From: Cavia porcellus
Taxonomy: Eukaryota > Chordata > Mammalia > Rodentia > Caviidae
Length of the DNA: 64,000 nucleotides
Direction of reading: 5' to 3'
Assembly: GCF_034190915.1 (NCBI RefSeq)
Contig: NW_026947486.1
Coordinates: 28,527,844 to 28,591,843, forward strand
Position 1 is the first letter of the stretch. Each line of letters begins with the position of its first letter. Below the pieces are notes generated by a model. That model had not been told where the DNA came from. It saw only the letters and a list, made by a program, of their open reading frames with translations, and did no database searches. Positions 34,496 to 44,207 of this stretch are shown here, one piece after another. A program made the position numbers and the translations under genes.

Positions 34496-35531
34496 TTTGT
34501 TATTTTTACCTGCCAGGCCAATATCTGGTTATTTAATCCCAATAGTCACAACTATTGACAGTGTATGTCCCAACCCACAGTCCTACAGTGTGTCTGATGT
34601 CAACCCAATTGTTGGGTACATATTGTCCAGTACATACTGGGATCTTCTGTCTGAGCAAGGGGCCAACAAATCTCCCATCAAACCAGCACTGCCAGTCTAC
34701 TGCAGTTCAAGGTTCTAGGAGGAATTGTGGGAGCCAAACGTCCACAGTAGTGCTTGGTCTAAGAGTTGGGAAGGGTATCTAAGGGCAGCGGGTTGAGCCA
34801 GGTTGAGTGTGGTGGTTCTTTGGGTCAGAACACGGGAGGAATGTGCTGCATCAATGGCACAACTCAGCAGCCTGAGCCATAAAGGAGCATGGTGGTCATC
34901 CTCTGTGTAGTGGCTGTGGGAGGGCGCTGATGCAGGCAGCTCAGGCACAGCTGCCTGAGCTGGGGTGGAGCTCAGTGTTTTTCACCCATGTGGCAGAGCA
35001 GTTGGCCTTGGCCAGGGTCACTGCTGCATTGAATCACACCCAACAGCATGAGCCAGGCTGGAGTTTGGTGGCTTCCACAGTGCCGTGCCTTCCACCGCGC
35101 AGTAGTGACAGTGGAGGTGTGCCAAGGAGCACCAGCAAGCCCAGTGGCAAAGCAGGGGCAAGCTTGGTGTTCCTCCTCCATGTGGTGGGGTGGCCAGTGG
35201 AGGCCAGGGTCTCTGAGGAACTCAGGCAGGACCAGCTGCATGCGCCAACACGGAGGTTGGTGACCTCCTCCTTTCAGGGCCTTTCACAGTGCTTCAGAGG
35301 CAGTGGGGGTGCACAAGGGGGCCTGTAAGTCCAGCGCCTGAGCTGGAGTGAAGCTTGATGTTTTTCTTCCATGTGGCAGGGTGGGTGGGCATGGCCAAGG
35401 TTGCTGACGCACTCTGGCAGGCCCAGCGGCGTGAGCTGGGGTACAGCTTGGTGGACTCCTCAGTGCAGTGCTTTCCACCGTGCAGCAGCGGAAGTAAGGG
35501 TGTGCCAAGGGGGGGCCAGCAAGCCCAGCGC
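34496..35531 (-). promoter_or_regulatory. L1 5' UTR with tandem promoter-like monomers
   Basis: This is the most GC-rich part of the window. About 34955-35531 consists of nearly three tandem units of about 190-205 bp, each with an AGCTGG...GTG start, a CCATGTGGCAG core and an end near CCAGCAAGCCCAG. Units at about 34955, 35150 and 35335 align throughout. 34496-34950 is non-repeated UTR. Open frames of 60-132 codons on both strands here follow from the GC content, not coding. Confidence 0.8.
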
Positions 35532-38101
35532 AATCATGTGATTCTTGTCTTTTCTCTGTTGACATGGCGTATTACACTTATTGATATGTGTGTGTTCAAC
35601 CATGCCTGCATTCCATGGATGATTCCTACTTGGTCATGGAGTATAATCTTCTTGAACGTTTGCTGCATTCTCTTTGCTAGTATCTTATTGACTATTTTTG
35701 CATCTATGTTCATTAGGGAGATTTTCCTGTAGTTCTTTTTGTTTGTTTGTTTTTCTGGTTTTGGTATCAGGGAAAACCTTTCCTCTGGAAATGAGTAAAC
35801 GACAATTGCTTCTTGTTAAATTTAACTTATATATTGAGGTCATTATCATTAAATGTTCTCTAAATTTCTTGTAGAATTCAACAGTGAATGCATAAAGATC
35901 TGTTCTTTTCTTTGTTCATAAGTTTTCAACATGTTTTGAATTTCATTAACTGATACTGGGGTTTTTTGGAATTTTTATATCTTCTCGATTCAGCTTTGGT
36001 AATTCACACATAGGAATCATTCCATTTTCGCTTTTTTCCCCATCCTATGCCAGTGACTATTTTGAAAGTAGATATTGGGGCTGGGGATTTAGCTCAGCGG
36101 CATAAGCACCTGCTTTGCAAGCAGGCAGTCGTGAGTTCGATCCCCGGTACCGACAAAAAGGAAAAAGACAAAAAAAAAAAAAAAAAAAAGAAAGTAGATA
36201 TTAATGAATTTTTAAATTTCCATAGCATCTGTGGTGATTTTATCTTTGTCATCCCTCATTGTTTGAATTTGAGTTTTTTCTTCCCTTTATTTTAATAAAG
36301 TTCACTAGGTATGTATTAGTTTTATTCATTCTTTCAAAGAACAAACTGAATTCTTTGTATTATTTTCTTAGTCTCAATTCCATTATAGATATTTTCAATT
36401 TCTTCTTTAATTTCCTCTGTGATATATTAGTTGCTTAGGAGTTTTTATTTAATTTCTATGTGCTTATGAAATTTTTGCTATTTTTTATCCATTAACTTCC
36501 AATTTCATTGCATAATGTTCAGATAAAATGAAAGTGATAGTTTTAATTCCTTTGTAGTTATGTAAGTATGTTTTATATGCTAGTATATTGGTCTGTTTCC
36601 GATATCATCCCATGTACAGTTCAGAAGAATGTATATTCTGATACACATTCTTAATAGTTGTTACTCGGTAACAACTACTAAGTTAATTTGTTGATATGTT
36701 TAGTTGAATTCTGATATTTTGGCTGATATTTTGTCTGATTAATCTCTCCCTTTGTGCTAAAGGGGTATTTCAGTCCCCCATTACAATTGTTTTGTTGCTT
36801 ATTCAATTTTTCATATCAATTAATATTTTATATACTTGTGTCCTCCTATATTTAGTGCACATATATTTATGATTTTTCACTCTTCCTCTTGAATTTTTTT
36901 ACTAACAAATATACAGTGAGCTTCTTTATCTCTGTTGAGCATTCTTAGTTTGAAGTTCACAGTGTCTGCAAAAACAAAATAGCTTCCCCTGCTTTTATAT
37001 TTTTCCTTTTCCATAGAGTATTGTTTTGCATCCTTTGATTTTCAGTCTATGAATTTCTTCCTGAATTAAATGTGTTTCTTGTATACAGCATATTTTGGAT
37101 CTTATTTCTTCATCCATTCTTCCTGTTTGTTTCTTTTGATTGGTGAATGAAGGCCATTTACTTTGGTGGTTATAACTGGTATGTAGTGACTCATTTTTCA
37201 TATCATTTTTCTGCTGTTTGTAACCTGTTTTTCCCCTCTGCAATGGTTTGCCCTACCTGGTTGTTTCTGTTGTTATTATGTAATTGTTGTTTTCATCTCT
37301 GTTTAGAATATCTTTCATTATTCCTTGTATGTTTGGTTTTGTGTCAATAATTTCTTCAGTTGTTCTTTGTCATGAAAGTATATTATTTCTCCATTAATTG
37401 TGAAAGACAGCTTTTCAGGGTACATCAATCTGTATTGGAAATTGCTTTTTTTTTTCCAAAATTTTAAATACTTCCCTCCAAGATCTTCTTGATTTAAGGA
37501 TTTTCTTTGTTGAGATTTCAGTCATGATTCTAATGGACTTTCCTTTATAGCTGACCTGTTTCTTTTCTTTCAAAGTATTTAATATTCTGTTTTTCTCTGA
37601 ATTTTTTGGACCTTGATAAATATATATCTAGATGTAGATTTATTTTGGTCACAGCAATTTGGAATTCTATATACCTCACTGATCTGTATATCATAGTATT
37701 TTCCCATGATTGAGATTTTTCTGCTGTTACTTTTGCAATAGTCTTTTTTTCATTTGTTTTGACTCCTGCTTTTTCATTGACATATATCAACATAATATTG
37801 TTTTTCTTTGTATCGCACTTCAGTTTTTGAACTATTTCATCATGCCTTGTTATTTTAAAGATGTCTTTCCTTTCAAGATTAATAGCCATCATCCTGTCAT
37901 CAAGATCTGAAAATCTGTCTTCAGTTTCATTCAAGATGTTTTTCAACTGTCAATAAAATTGTGAATTTCCTGTAACTGAATCTTCTTCATGAATTACATT
38001 TCTTTCCTGTATGGTTTCTTCAAAGTTTTCACCATTTTCTATTCTCCTTTGTATTTCTTTTATCTGTCTACTGTAGATTTGCTGAGCATTTCATTCATAA
38101 A
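35532..38101 (-). pseudogene. Older L1, part 2 (RT start, endonuclease, ORF1)
   Basis: It continues the ORF2 split at 29360 and runs back through RT N-terminus, endonuclease (KICCIQETHLIQEE in the frame 36995-37243) and ORF1 (NETEDRFSDLDDRM in the 133-codon frame at 37545-37946). It is interrupted by an ID SINE at 36077 and cut again at 38101 by the element 38123-41977. Confidence 0.78.
36077..36189 (+). mobile_element. Intact ID-family SINE with perfect 13-nt TSD
   Basis: A tRNA-Ala(TGC)-like body: A box TAGCTCAGCGG, anticodon arm CCTGC-TTTGCAA-GCAGG with TGC in the loop, B box GAGTTCGATCC, then an A-rich tail of about 20 A. GAAAGTAGATATT occurs at 36064-36076 and 36190-36202. All pol III promoter parts look undamaged, making this the youngest-looking SINE here. 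Confidence 0.95.
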
Positions 38102-39614
38102 GGTTGTCTTTCTTTTGTTTTTCTTTTTTTATTTAAAGAAACGGAAACAAAAAATACGTGGAGATAAAAAAGGGTAGAAATAATACAAAATAAACGGTAA
38201 GAAATTGCTGGTTGATAAGTTACATATTGTCATCTTAGAAATAGCTGTTCAGGTTACAAAATTAAAGTATTTAAAATGACATTCAAAAAGTGACACTGCA
38301 AACAGTTCTGCTCAATGATCGAACAAAAAAAACTCAGTAATATGGTTATCAGTCCTACACACTTGTTTTACATCTCAAAGAGGGTAAGATTAAACATATC
38401 AAAACATAACAAAACAGTTAAAAAAACTATTTAGAGAAATATGGATTTCAAAGCAAGTGCACTGGAGATCTTCACTGTTTGTCTAATTGTCTATAGTTTC
38501 TTACAAATAGTTGTCCTCATCTTCACCCACATTATATACATATTGCATATTATAGAACTAATCAAATCATTACAGGATGATGAAGGCTTTTTAGTTCTTC
38601 AAGATCTAACATTGGGGAAGACAATAATAACTACCATCACATCTCTCATTCTCTTCGTGGTAGCCATCCCCATCTTTATATATGCTGAAATTGAACTTAA
38701 GAGACTAGACTAATATCATTCTGATCAGTGAATAATAGTATTGCTAGAATTTATATCATAATGCTACAAAATTAGCATTGGGTTTCTTAGTGTCTCTTCT
38801 TCAGAGTATCTGTTCATTACATCTTGCATTATATAATCTGTTCCCATAAATAATTTTTTAAAAAAATCTCATGTGTGAATTTCTATATATATATATCTAT
38901 CCTCTCTGTATTATAGGGAAAAACAAATCATAACAACACAGCAAAACAAATTCCTAGAAAAACATGCAATGGATAAGACATATAAGACCACAGTATAGGT
39001 GATCTTCCATAGTTACTATGTTTTCTCTTGTTATTTTCAATAGATTTGTCCACATCATTGGCTTAATATAGTTAAACATAGTATTACCTATTTTTATAAA
39101 ACACAACTTTGAAAGCATTGTAGGATTTGAGAGCTGTTAATAATTAATACCAGTATGGATATCTTTTACATCTTGTCATCTTCAGAGTAGAAACTGAAGA
39201 CAGATTTTTAGGGTTGATACTAACAAGCATACCAAATTCAAATAAAATCAGCCAAGGCAAAACCATGGTCTTATGAATCGGATTCAACTAAGATCAGTCA
39301 TAGTAAGACAATGTAAGTAATACAGGATTTCAGTTTAATTTAATAGGAAGGTAAGGATAGTTACCATGATATAACCTGCTATTTTTTGGTCAGATGTCTG
39401 TGCCCTCAAATCTGACATGAGTGGACAGACCAGAACAAATTAAATTCAAACTAAACATGGCGATAAGACTACTGTGTCTTTTAAATCCTGATACAGTATT
39501 AACAATGACCTCTGCCTTTTTTATAGTGTTTCAGAGCTATCTATACTAAAGACTATAGCTTACCGTCTCTGCTTCATGTCTGCTACTCCATTTTTCTGCT
39601 ATACTTTGTCCACC

Positions 39615-40809
39615 TTATTCCCTCATTCCACTGTCTGCCCCGTTCATTGAGGCCTCTCTACCACTGTTGCTGGAATCCTGGTATCCCTTCCTCTCTTTCT
39701 CTGGAATGTCCTTTAGCACTCTCTGTAAGGTTGGGTTGGTGGCCACGAACTCCCACAGTTCCTCCTTGTCTTGGAAGCATCTTATTTCTCCATTAATTTT
39801 GAGAGAGAGTTTTGATGGGTATATGAGTCTTGGTTGCATATTATTTTCTTTCAGGACATGGACTATTTCTCCCCATTCCCTTCTTTATTTAAGAGTTTGT
39901 GTTGATAAGTCTGTTGTTATTTTGATAATTTTCCCATTGTAGGTAATCTGCTTCTTTTCTCTGGCTGCTTTTAATATTCTGTTCTTTTGGTGGATTTCTG
40001 AAATCTTGATTATTATATGTCTAGGTGTAGATCTGTTTTGGTTGTAGGTAGCTGGTGTTCTGTATGCCTCTTTTATCTGGATATCATTTCTTTTTGCTAT
40101 ACATGGGAAATTTTGCTTTAATATATCTGTGAATATTCTTTGTATTTCATTTTTGGTTGCTCCTGCTTCCTTGCTCACGTTATTTATTCTTAAGTTATGT
40201 ATGCTTTTGTCATCTTCTAGCCTTTGAATTTCTTCTTTCTGGTTCTCTGTTATTTTTAAGAAGTTTTTTCCTTCACGATCATATGTCATAAATCTCTCTT
40301 CAAGTTTCAAAAGGCTGGCTTTAGTTTCTGTCAAGGCATTTTGCCAGTGTTCAATGGAGTTTTTAGTTTCCTGGTAATCTCTTTGGATCTGTTTCATGTA
40401 TTCTAAGTTATGTTTAAATTCTTCTTCAGAAGTTTCTCTTTCTTTTCTGATTTCCTCAGTTCTTCCATCTGTGTTCTCTTGGGCGGGGCTTGTCATTTTT
40501 TAATTAATCTCTTTATATCTTGCCTCACATGGATCAGGAGTACAGCTTTAAATTCATCTATGAGGTCATGGAGGTATTTTTTAATTTTGACTGGTCCAGT
40601 ATTGGATGGTTACTGTGCTTGTTCTCTTCAGTGTTTACTTCTTCTGGGCTTATTTTCTCATGTTGGGCAGCTGGAGATTTTTTATTTTCATCTCTTGTCA
40701 TGTTTCTGGTTTCTTTCAGACTGGAGTGTCCTGGGGGTCTCTGGCCCTCGCCATATTGCTTAGGGCTTTTCAGAAGTGTGCTGACTTGAGTTTTTGCTGT
40801 CTTCCCCAA
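39615..40809 (-). pseudogene. L1 ORF1 of the half-L1, best preserved frame in the window
   Basis: ORF1 is the L1 RNA-binding chaperone. The N-terminal part (40809-40558, MGKTAKTQVSTLLKSPK) is in one frame. From 40496 to 39615 one other frame runs 294 codons with a single TAA at 39885-39887. Residues 1-203 hold a coiled coil (EYMKQIQRDYQETKNSIEHW), an RRM-like part (IHNLRINNV) and the beginning of the C-terminal domain (PRHIIIKISEI, KAAREKKQITYNGK). After the stop the same frame gives QPRLIYPSKLSLKINGEI and TNPTLQRVLK. So the defects seen are one nonsense codon and an N-terminal frame change with stops around 40500-40558. It is the least damaged ORF1 here. Confidence 0.85.
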
Positions 40810-41039
40810 TTTGCTGTTGTCTGGGGTAGGCAGGGATGCAGGGATTGTGCAGGCTAGCCTCCAGCCTCTGTGCCAGTCAATCCGTAAATTAGGCTGTACT
40901 TTCTGGATGTCACAGAGTTGCGACTACTTTGTATCTGCTTATTGGGCCCCAAGCAGAGGCTTGTTTCAGCCCCAGCAGATCCTGCCAGTTTTCTCTGTGC
41001 CAGAAGCAGCTGACTAATGTCACCGTGGCACAGGGTTTT

Positions 41040-41345
41040 GCCCAAATCCCCACTGTCCTCTTCCAGACCTCTCTGTGCTAGGAGCACATGGACAGTGGGT
41101 CTGCCCAATTCCAAGATGTCTTCTACTAGTTCTCTCTATGACGCTGAAGCTGATATAGTGCTGGGCTCTGCCCAATTTCAAGATGTCCTCCACCAGACCT
41201 CTCTACTCCAGGGGTGACTCTCTGATGTCACTGAGCCACAGGTTCTGCCCAACTCTAAGATGTCTTCCACCAGACTCTCTGTGTTATTGATGCTGCTGTG
41301 GTGGTGGGCTCTGCCCAATTCCAAGATGTCCTCTGGCCAACCACA
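41040..41345 (-). repeat. Five tandem repeats of about 68 bp in the half-L1 5' UTR
   Basis: On the + strand the word GCCCAA and the following AAGATGTC-like core recur at 41040, 41103, 41170, 41247 and 41313 (spacings 63, 67, 77, 66), each followed by a CCAGAC/CTCTCT word. They lie between the KRAB segment and ORF1, the position of L1 promoter monomers. They are unlike the monomers at 34955-35531. Confidence 0.8.
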
Positions 41346-41702
41346 GCAGCTGTGGGACCCAGTCCCTAGTACTCACTAGGGCTCAGTGCAGGTCTTCCTC
41401 TTGAGTCTACTGTACACTATGCCGCTTGCCTTCACTGTGTTCCCGGCACAGTGTGGAATGCTCAGGAAACTGCATGGCGTTCAGCTTCAGAGCTCCAGAG
41501 CTTTTCACAATCTCCTCTGATGCAGCGGGGCAGTCCTGGCTGTTTCTTGGGGTCCTGGGTCTCAATTTCCAGCAGTCACCAAAAACCAATACAGCTTTTC
41601 CTATTGGGCCCACTGGTCAGTTTTCCGCATTAAAGGCATGGGATTTGCAGCCTCCTGTTATCAGCCTTCGCAGTCTCAGCACGACTTTAAATCTAAATAT
41701 CA

Positions 41703-41834
41703 TTTCAGTAGTCCCATGTTGCTAAACCTTTCCCCCAACACGTCTCTGTAGAGCTTCTTTTAGGATGGACTCAGCAAAGTCCACTCCTCACTGCTGAAGT
41801 TCACAGCCACATCCTCAAAGGCCACTGCCTCCAT
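41703..41834 (-). pseudogene. KRAB A-box remnant at the 5' end of the half-L1
   Basis: From ATG at 41834-41832 the minus strand reads 44 codons with one stop (TAA, 41762-41760). It matches the KRAB A-box, the TRIM28-recruiting repressor module of KRAB zinc-finger proteins: VAFEDVAVNF, then EEWTLLSPS, stop at the usual Gln position, then KKLYRDVLGERFSNM. The order, spacing and key residues (DV, EEW, LYRDV) are all family-typical; one Met of the DVML word is missing. A second stop follows at 41702-41700. No B-box and no zinc fingers follow. No polypyrimidine tract precedes the coding start, which favours a spliced transcript as source. It lies on the same strand as the L1 ORF1, 143 bp from the element's 5' end. 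Confidence 0.88.
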
Positions 41835-41977
41835 TGCATAGCTCAGAGGTCTCCCAGGTTCTTTCTAAGCATTCCACAGCAAATACAAGCCACAAAATGC
41901 AGTCTAGAAAACATCTAGCTCTCCCCCAAGACATGCAATAGACGCCATGACATGGGAAGACACTGCCTACCTTCAAG

Positions 41978-42545
41978 GGTTGTCATTTCTTTTCTTTTTT
42001 TACATGAGTCATTACTTCTGATCTGATTTCTACAGTGAATACATGGATTTGTTTCTTTATCTATGTTTCTATAATTTCCAAAATTTCAAGTGTATGTCTT
42101 CCACTTTTCTCTCTCTCAATGTCTCCTTGACTTTTTCTGGGTAGGGTGAAGGTACGAGATTGCATTTTGCTTATGTATCTTTTCACTTTATGTTAAAATT
42201 TTTGTTTTATTTTCTGTGTTGATATTTGTAAGTTTTTGCAATGGGTAGTTTTGTCACTAGTATCAAGACCTCTCTAGGAAAATCCTGTTATCCAGGATGA
42301 GTTCTGTGTGTAGGAAGTTCTTGATTTTTGGATGTCCCAAGATCCTGTTTTGTGTGCGTATAGGTGTATATCTTTTTCTTTGCCCTCTTTTTGTTTTTCC
42401 TTTCCTCCATCACAGTTTCTCTTTTCTTTGAAGCATCTCTTCCCAATTAACAATACCTGTGGTACATTTTGGATCTCATTTACTGATTCAGCTTCACACA
42501 TTAATAAGATAATATGATATTTACACGTCGGTCTATTTTATTGAT
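41978..42545 (-). pseudogene. Older L1, part 3 (ORF1 N-terminus and 5' UTR)
   Basis: The interrupted ORF1 resumes here. Near 42155-42175 the minus strand has the KMQSRT/NAISN-like N-terminal region seen in other copies. 42180-42545 is its 5' UTR. A TTATTGATGCAG end at about 42534-42549 borders the next L1 tail. Confidence 0.65.
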
Positions 42546-42548
42546 GCA

Positions 42549-43325
42549 GTTTTTAAAAATTTTATTTAAAGAAAAAACAGTAAAAGGGTACAAGTAATAC
42601 AGAATTTCAAAAAAAATAAACAGGAAGAAATCACTGGTTATTAGATTACATATTGTCATCTTAAAAATAGTTGTTCAAGTTACACAATTAAAGCATACAA
42701 AGTGGACATTCAAACAATGAGACTGCAAAAAGTTGTGTTCAGTGGTCCAACAAAAACTTAGTAAAATGGTCATCCATCTTACCACCCAAACACACTTGCA
42801 GTTGTATACTTTAGAGCACTTTCTTTTCCTCTCTTTTTTACAATAACATTTACACATTTTGGATTTAATACTCCCACAGTTCTTATTACTTTTTTTGGAA
42901 TAAAACCAAATATGACAGAAAAAAAGCAGTCAGTCAAAACAAAGGATTGACATAGTACATGATATAAATACAGAATACAAGGTAATCAACAATGGTTACC
43001 ATAATGCCTCTTGCTACCTTAAAAAGAATTGACTATATAATCAGGTATAATAAAATTGAACAAAACAGTACAGAACAAAACCAATAAAGCCTAAACATTG
43101 GAGACATTAGAGGACTTCAAAAGAAGATAATAGTCAAACCAGAATGGGCAACATAATGAATCTTATTGCCTTCAAAGTAGATGCCTATATCCTCAAACTT
43201 GATACTATCAAAGAGAACAGAATAAAGTAAAATTAGTCAAAACAAGATGTTGAAAGCAATACATGGCTTTAAATTGAGTTAATAGGAAGTCAAAAAATTT
43301 ACTATAATATATCCTGCTATTTAAA
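42549..43325 (-). mobile_element. 5'-truncated L1, 3' UTR only
   Basis: The + strand begins TTTTTAAAAATTTTATTTAAAG (antisense A tail) and follows 38128-39385 in the same order, for example ACATATTGTCATCTTA at 42648-42663 and 38222-38237. It stops at about 43325. No ORF2. Confidence 0.7.
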
Positions 43326-43613
43326 AAAAATTCCCTTAATTAAAAAAATAATATTAAAAAATATATATTTTTTAAAAAGGCGAGACAGACATAAAAGAGG
43401 ACATAACAACATAACAATACAGGTCAGGATAGAACAATTTTAGCAACACAGTTTTTCACCAGAAGATAAACCGACTTAATAGTAGTTACCGTAGTGTCTC
43501 TTTCATTGAAATTTTTAAGTATAACTTCATATATATAGTATCAAACATATGAAAACAATGAGAAATGATTCAACAGGATGAAATTATTACAGAGTATTTA
43601 AAACCAGCTAACA

Positions 43614-43844
43614 TATTAATGTTTTTGGTTGGATCATTGAACACAACTGTTTGCAGTCTCTCTGTTTGAATGTTCACTTTGTATGCTTTGATACTGTGAT
43701 TTGAGCAAATATCTCTAGGATGATAATGTGTAATCTATTAACTAGTGATTTCTTACTGTTTTTTTTTTTGTAGTTCTGTATTACCTGTACCCTTACACTG
43801 TTTTGTTTCTTCTCTTTTTCCTTTTAAATAAAATTTAAAAAAAT
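43614..43844 (+). mobile_element. 5'-truncated L1 3' tail, opposite strand, 14-nt TSD
   Basis: It matches the last 250 bp of the plus-strand L1 at 24985-25245 and ends AAATAAAATTTAAAAAAAT. AAAACCAGCTAACA (43600-43613) and AAAATCAGCTAACA (43845-43858) flank it, one mismatch in 14. The antisense 3' UTR resumes after it. Confidence 0.9.
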
Positions 43845-44207
43845 AAAATCAGCTAACAGAAAATGAACAATGGCTTCCATATTATCTCCTTGCCTATAAA
43901 AGTTTTGTTTACAATAGCACATGTAATAAAATCCAATAATATACAACTTAATAAGCCAATGGAGACAGAAGAAAAAAAGCTTGATGGGACTTCAAAACAA
44001 AATGCTATTAAATCAGCTATTATGATGTCTTGATTTCTTCAAAATAGCTATTTGTATCATCACAGACAATAATGTCAAACATCCCAGAATAAAACCATTC
44101 CAATTAATGAGTGAAAACTTTATATGGCTTCAAAGCCACGTAATGGGGAATCATGATTACCACATACTTTTATGTTTTTGAATCATTTCTTACACTATGG
44201 AAACTAT

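Larger units (their letters stand above)
29361..35531 (-). mobile_element. Full-length L1 nested in an older L1, 15-nt TSD
   Basis: A complete 6.17 kb element on the minus strand: 5' UTR (34496-35531) with tandem monomers, ORF1, ORF2, 3' UTR (29361-29930) and a short A-rich tail at the 29361 side. AATCATGTGATTCTT is repeated perfectly at 29346-29360 and 35532-35546. Both ORFs carry frameshifts and stops, so it is not active. The perfect duplication makes it one of the younger L1 insertions here. Confidence 0.93.
38123..41977 (-). mobile_element. Half-L1 (HAL1-like) element: 5' UTR with KRAB A-box, ORF1, 3' UTR, no ORF2
   Basis: This 3.86 kb element interrupts ORF1 of the older L1, which stops at 38101 and resumes at 41978. 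An imperfect duplication GGTTGTC(A)TTTCTTTT... occurs at 38102-38122 and 41978-41999. On the minus strand it has a 5' region with a KRAB A-box (41703-41834), five diverged repeats of about 68 bp (41040-41345), ORF1 (40809-39615) and a 3' UTR (about 39540-38124) related to 42549-43325, with an A-rich tail. No ORF2 sequence lies between ORF1 and 3' UTR. Elements of L1 ORF1 plus 3' UTR without ORF2 are known as HAL1 and have arisen more than once in mammals. A single internally deleted L1 is the alternative. Confidence 0.8.

Noticed and set aside
34930..35328. A 132-codon GC-rich plus-strand frame
   Set aside because: It runs antisense across the tandem 5' UTR monomers of the L1 at 29361-35531; frame openness follows from GC content and repetition.
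36077..36150. A functional tRNA-Ala gene
   Set aside because: A long A-rich tail, a 13-nt target-site duplication and acceptor arms that do not pair properly mark it as a SINE.
38441..38713. A 90-codon plus-strand frame with hydrophobic segments, like a small membrane protein
   Set aside because: It lies antisense in an L1 3' UTR, and the homologous blocks at 6780 and 7608 do not keep the frame. AT-rich antisense sequence gives hydrophobic codons by chance.
41700..41977. A genuine host KRAB zinc-finger gene exon in place
   Set aside because: No polypyrimidine tract and AG sit just before the A-box, no B-box or C2H2 finger sequence was seen in the window, it carries stops, and it lies within the duplication-bounded retroelement.
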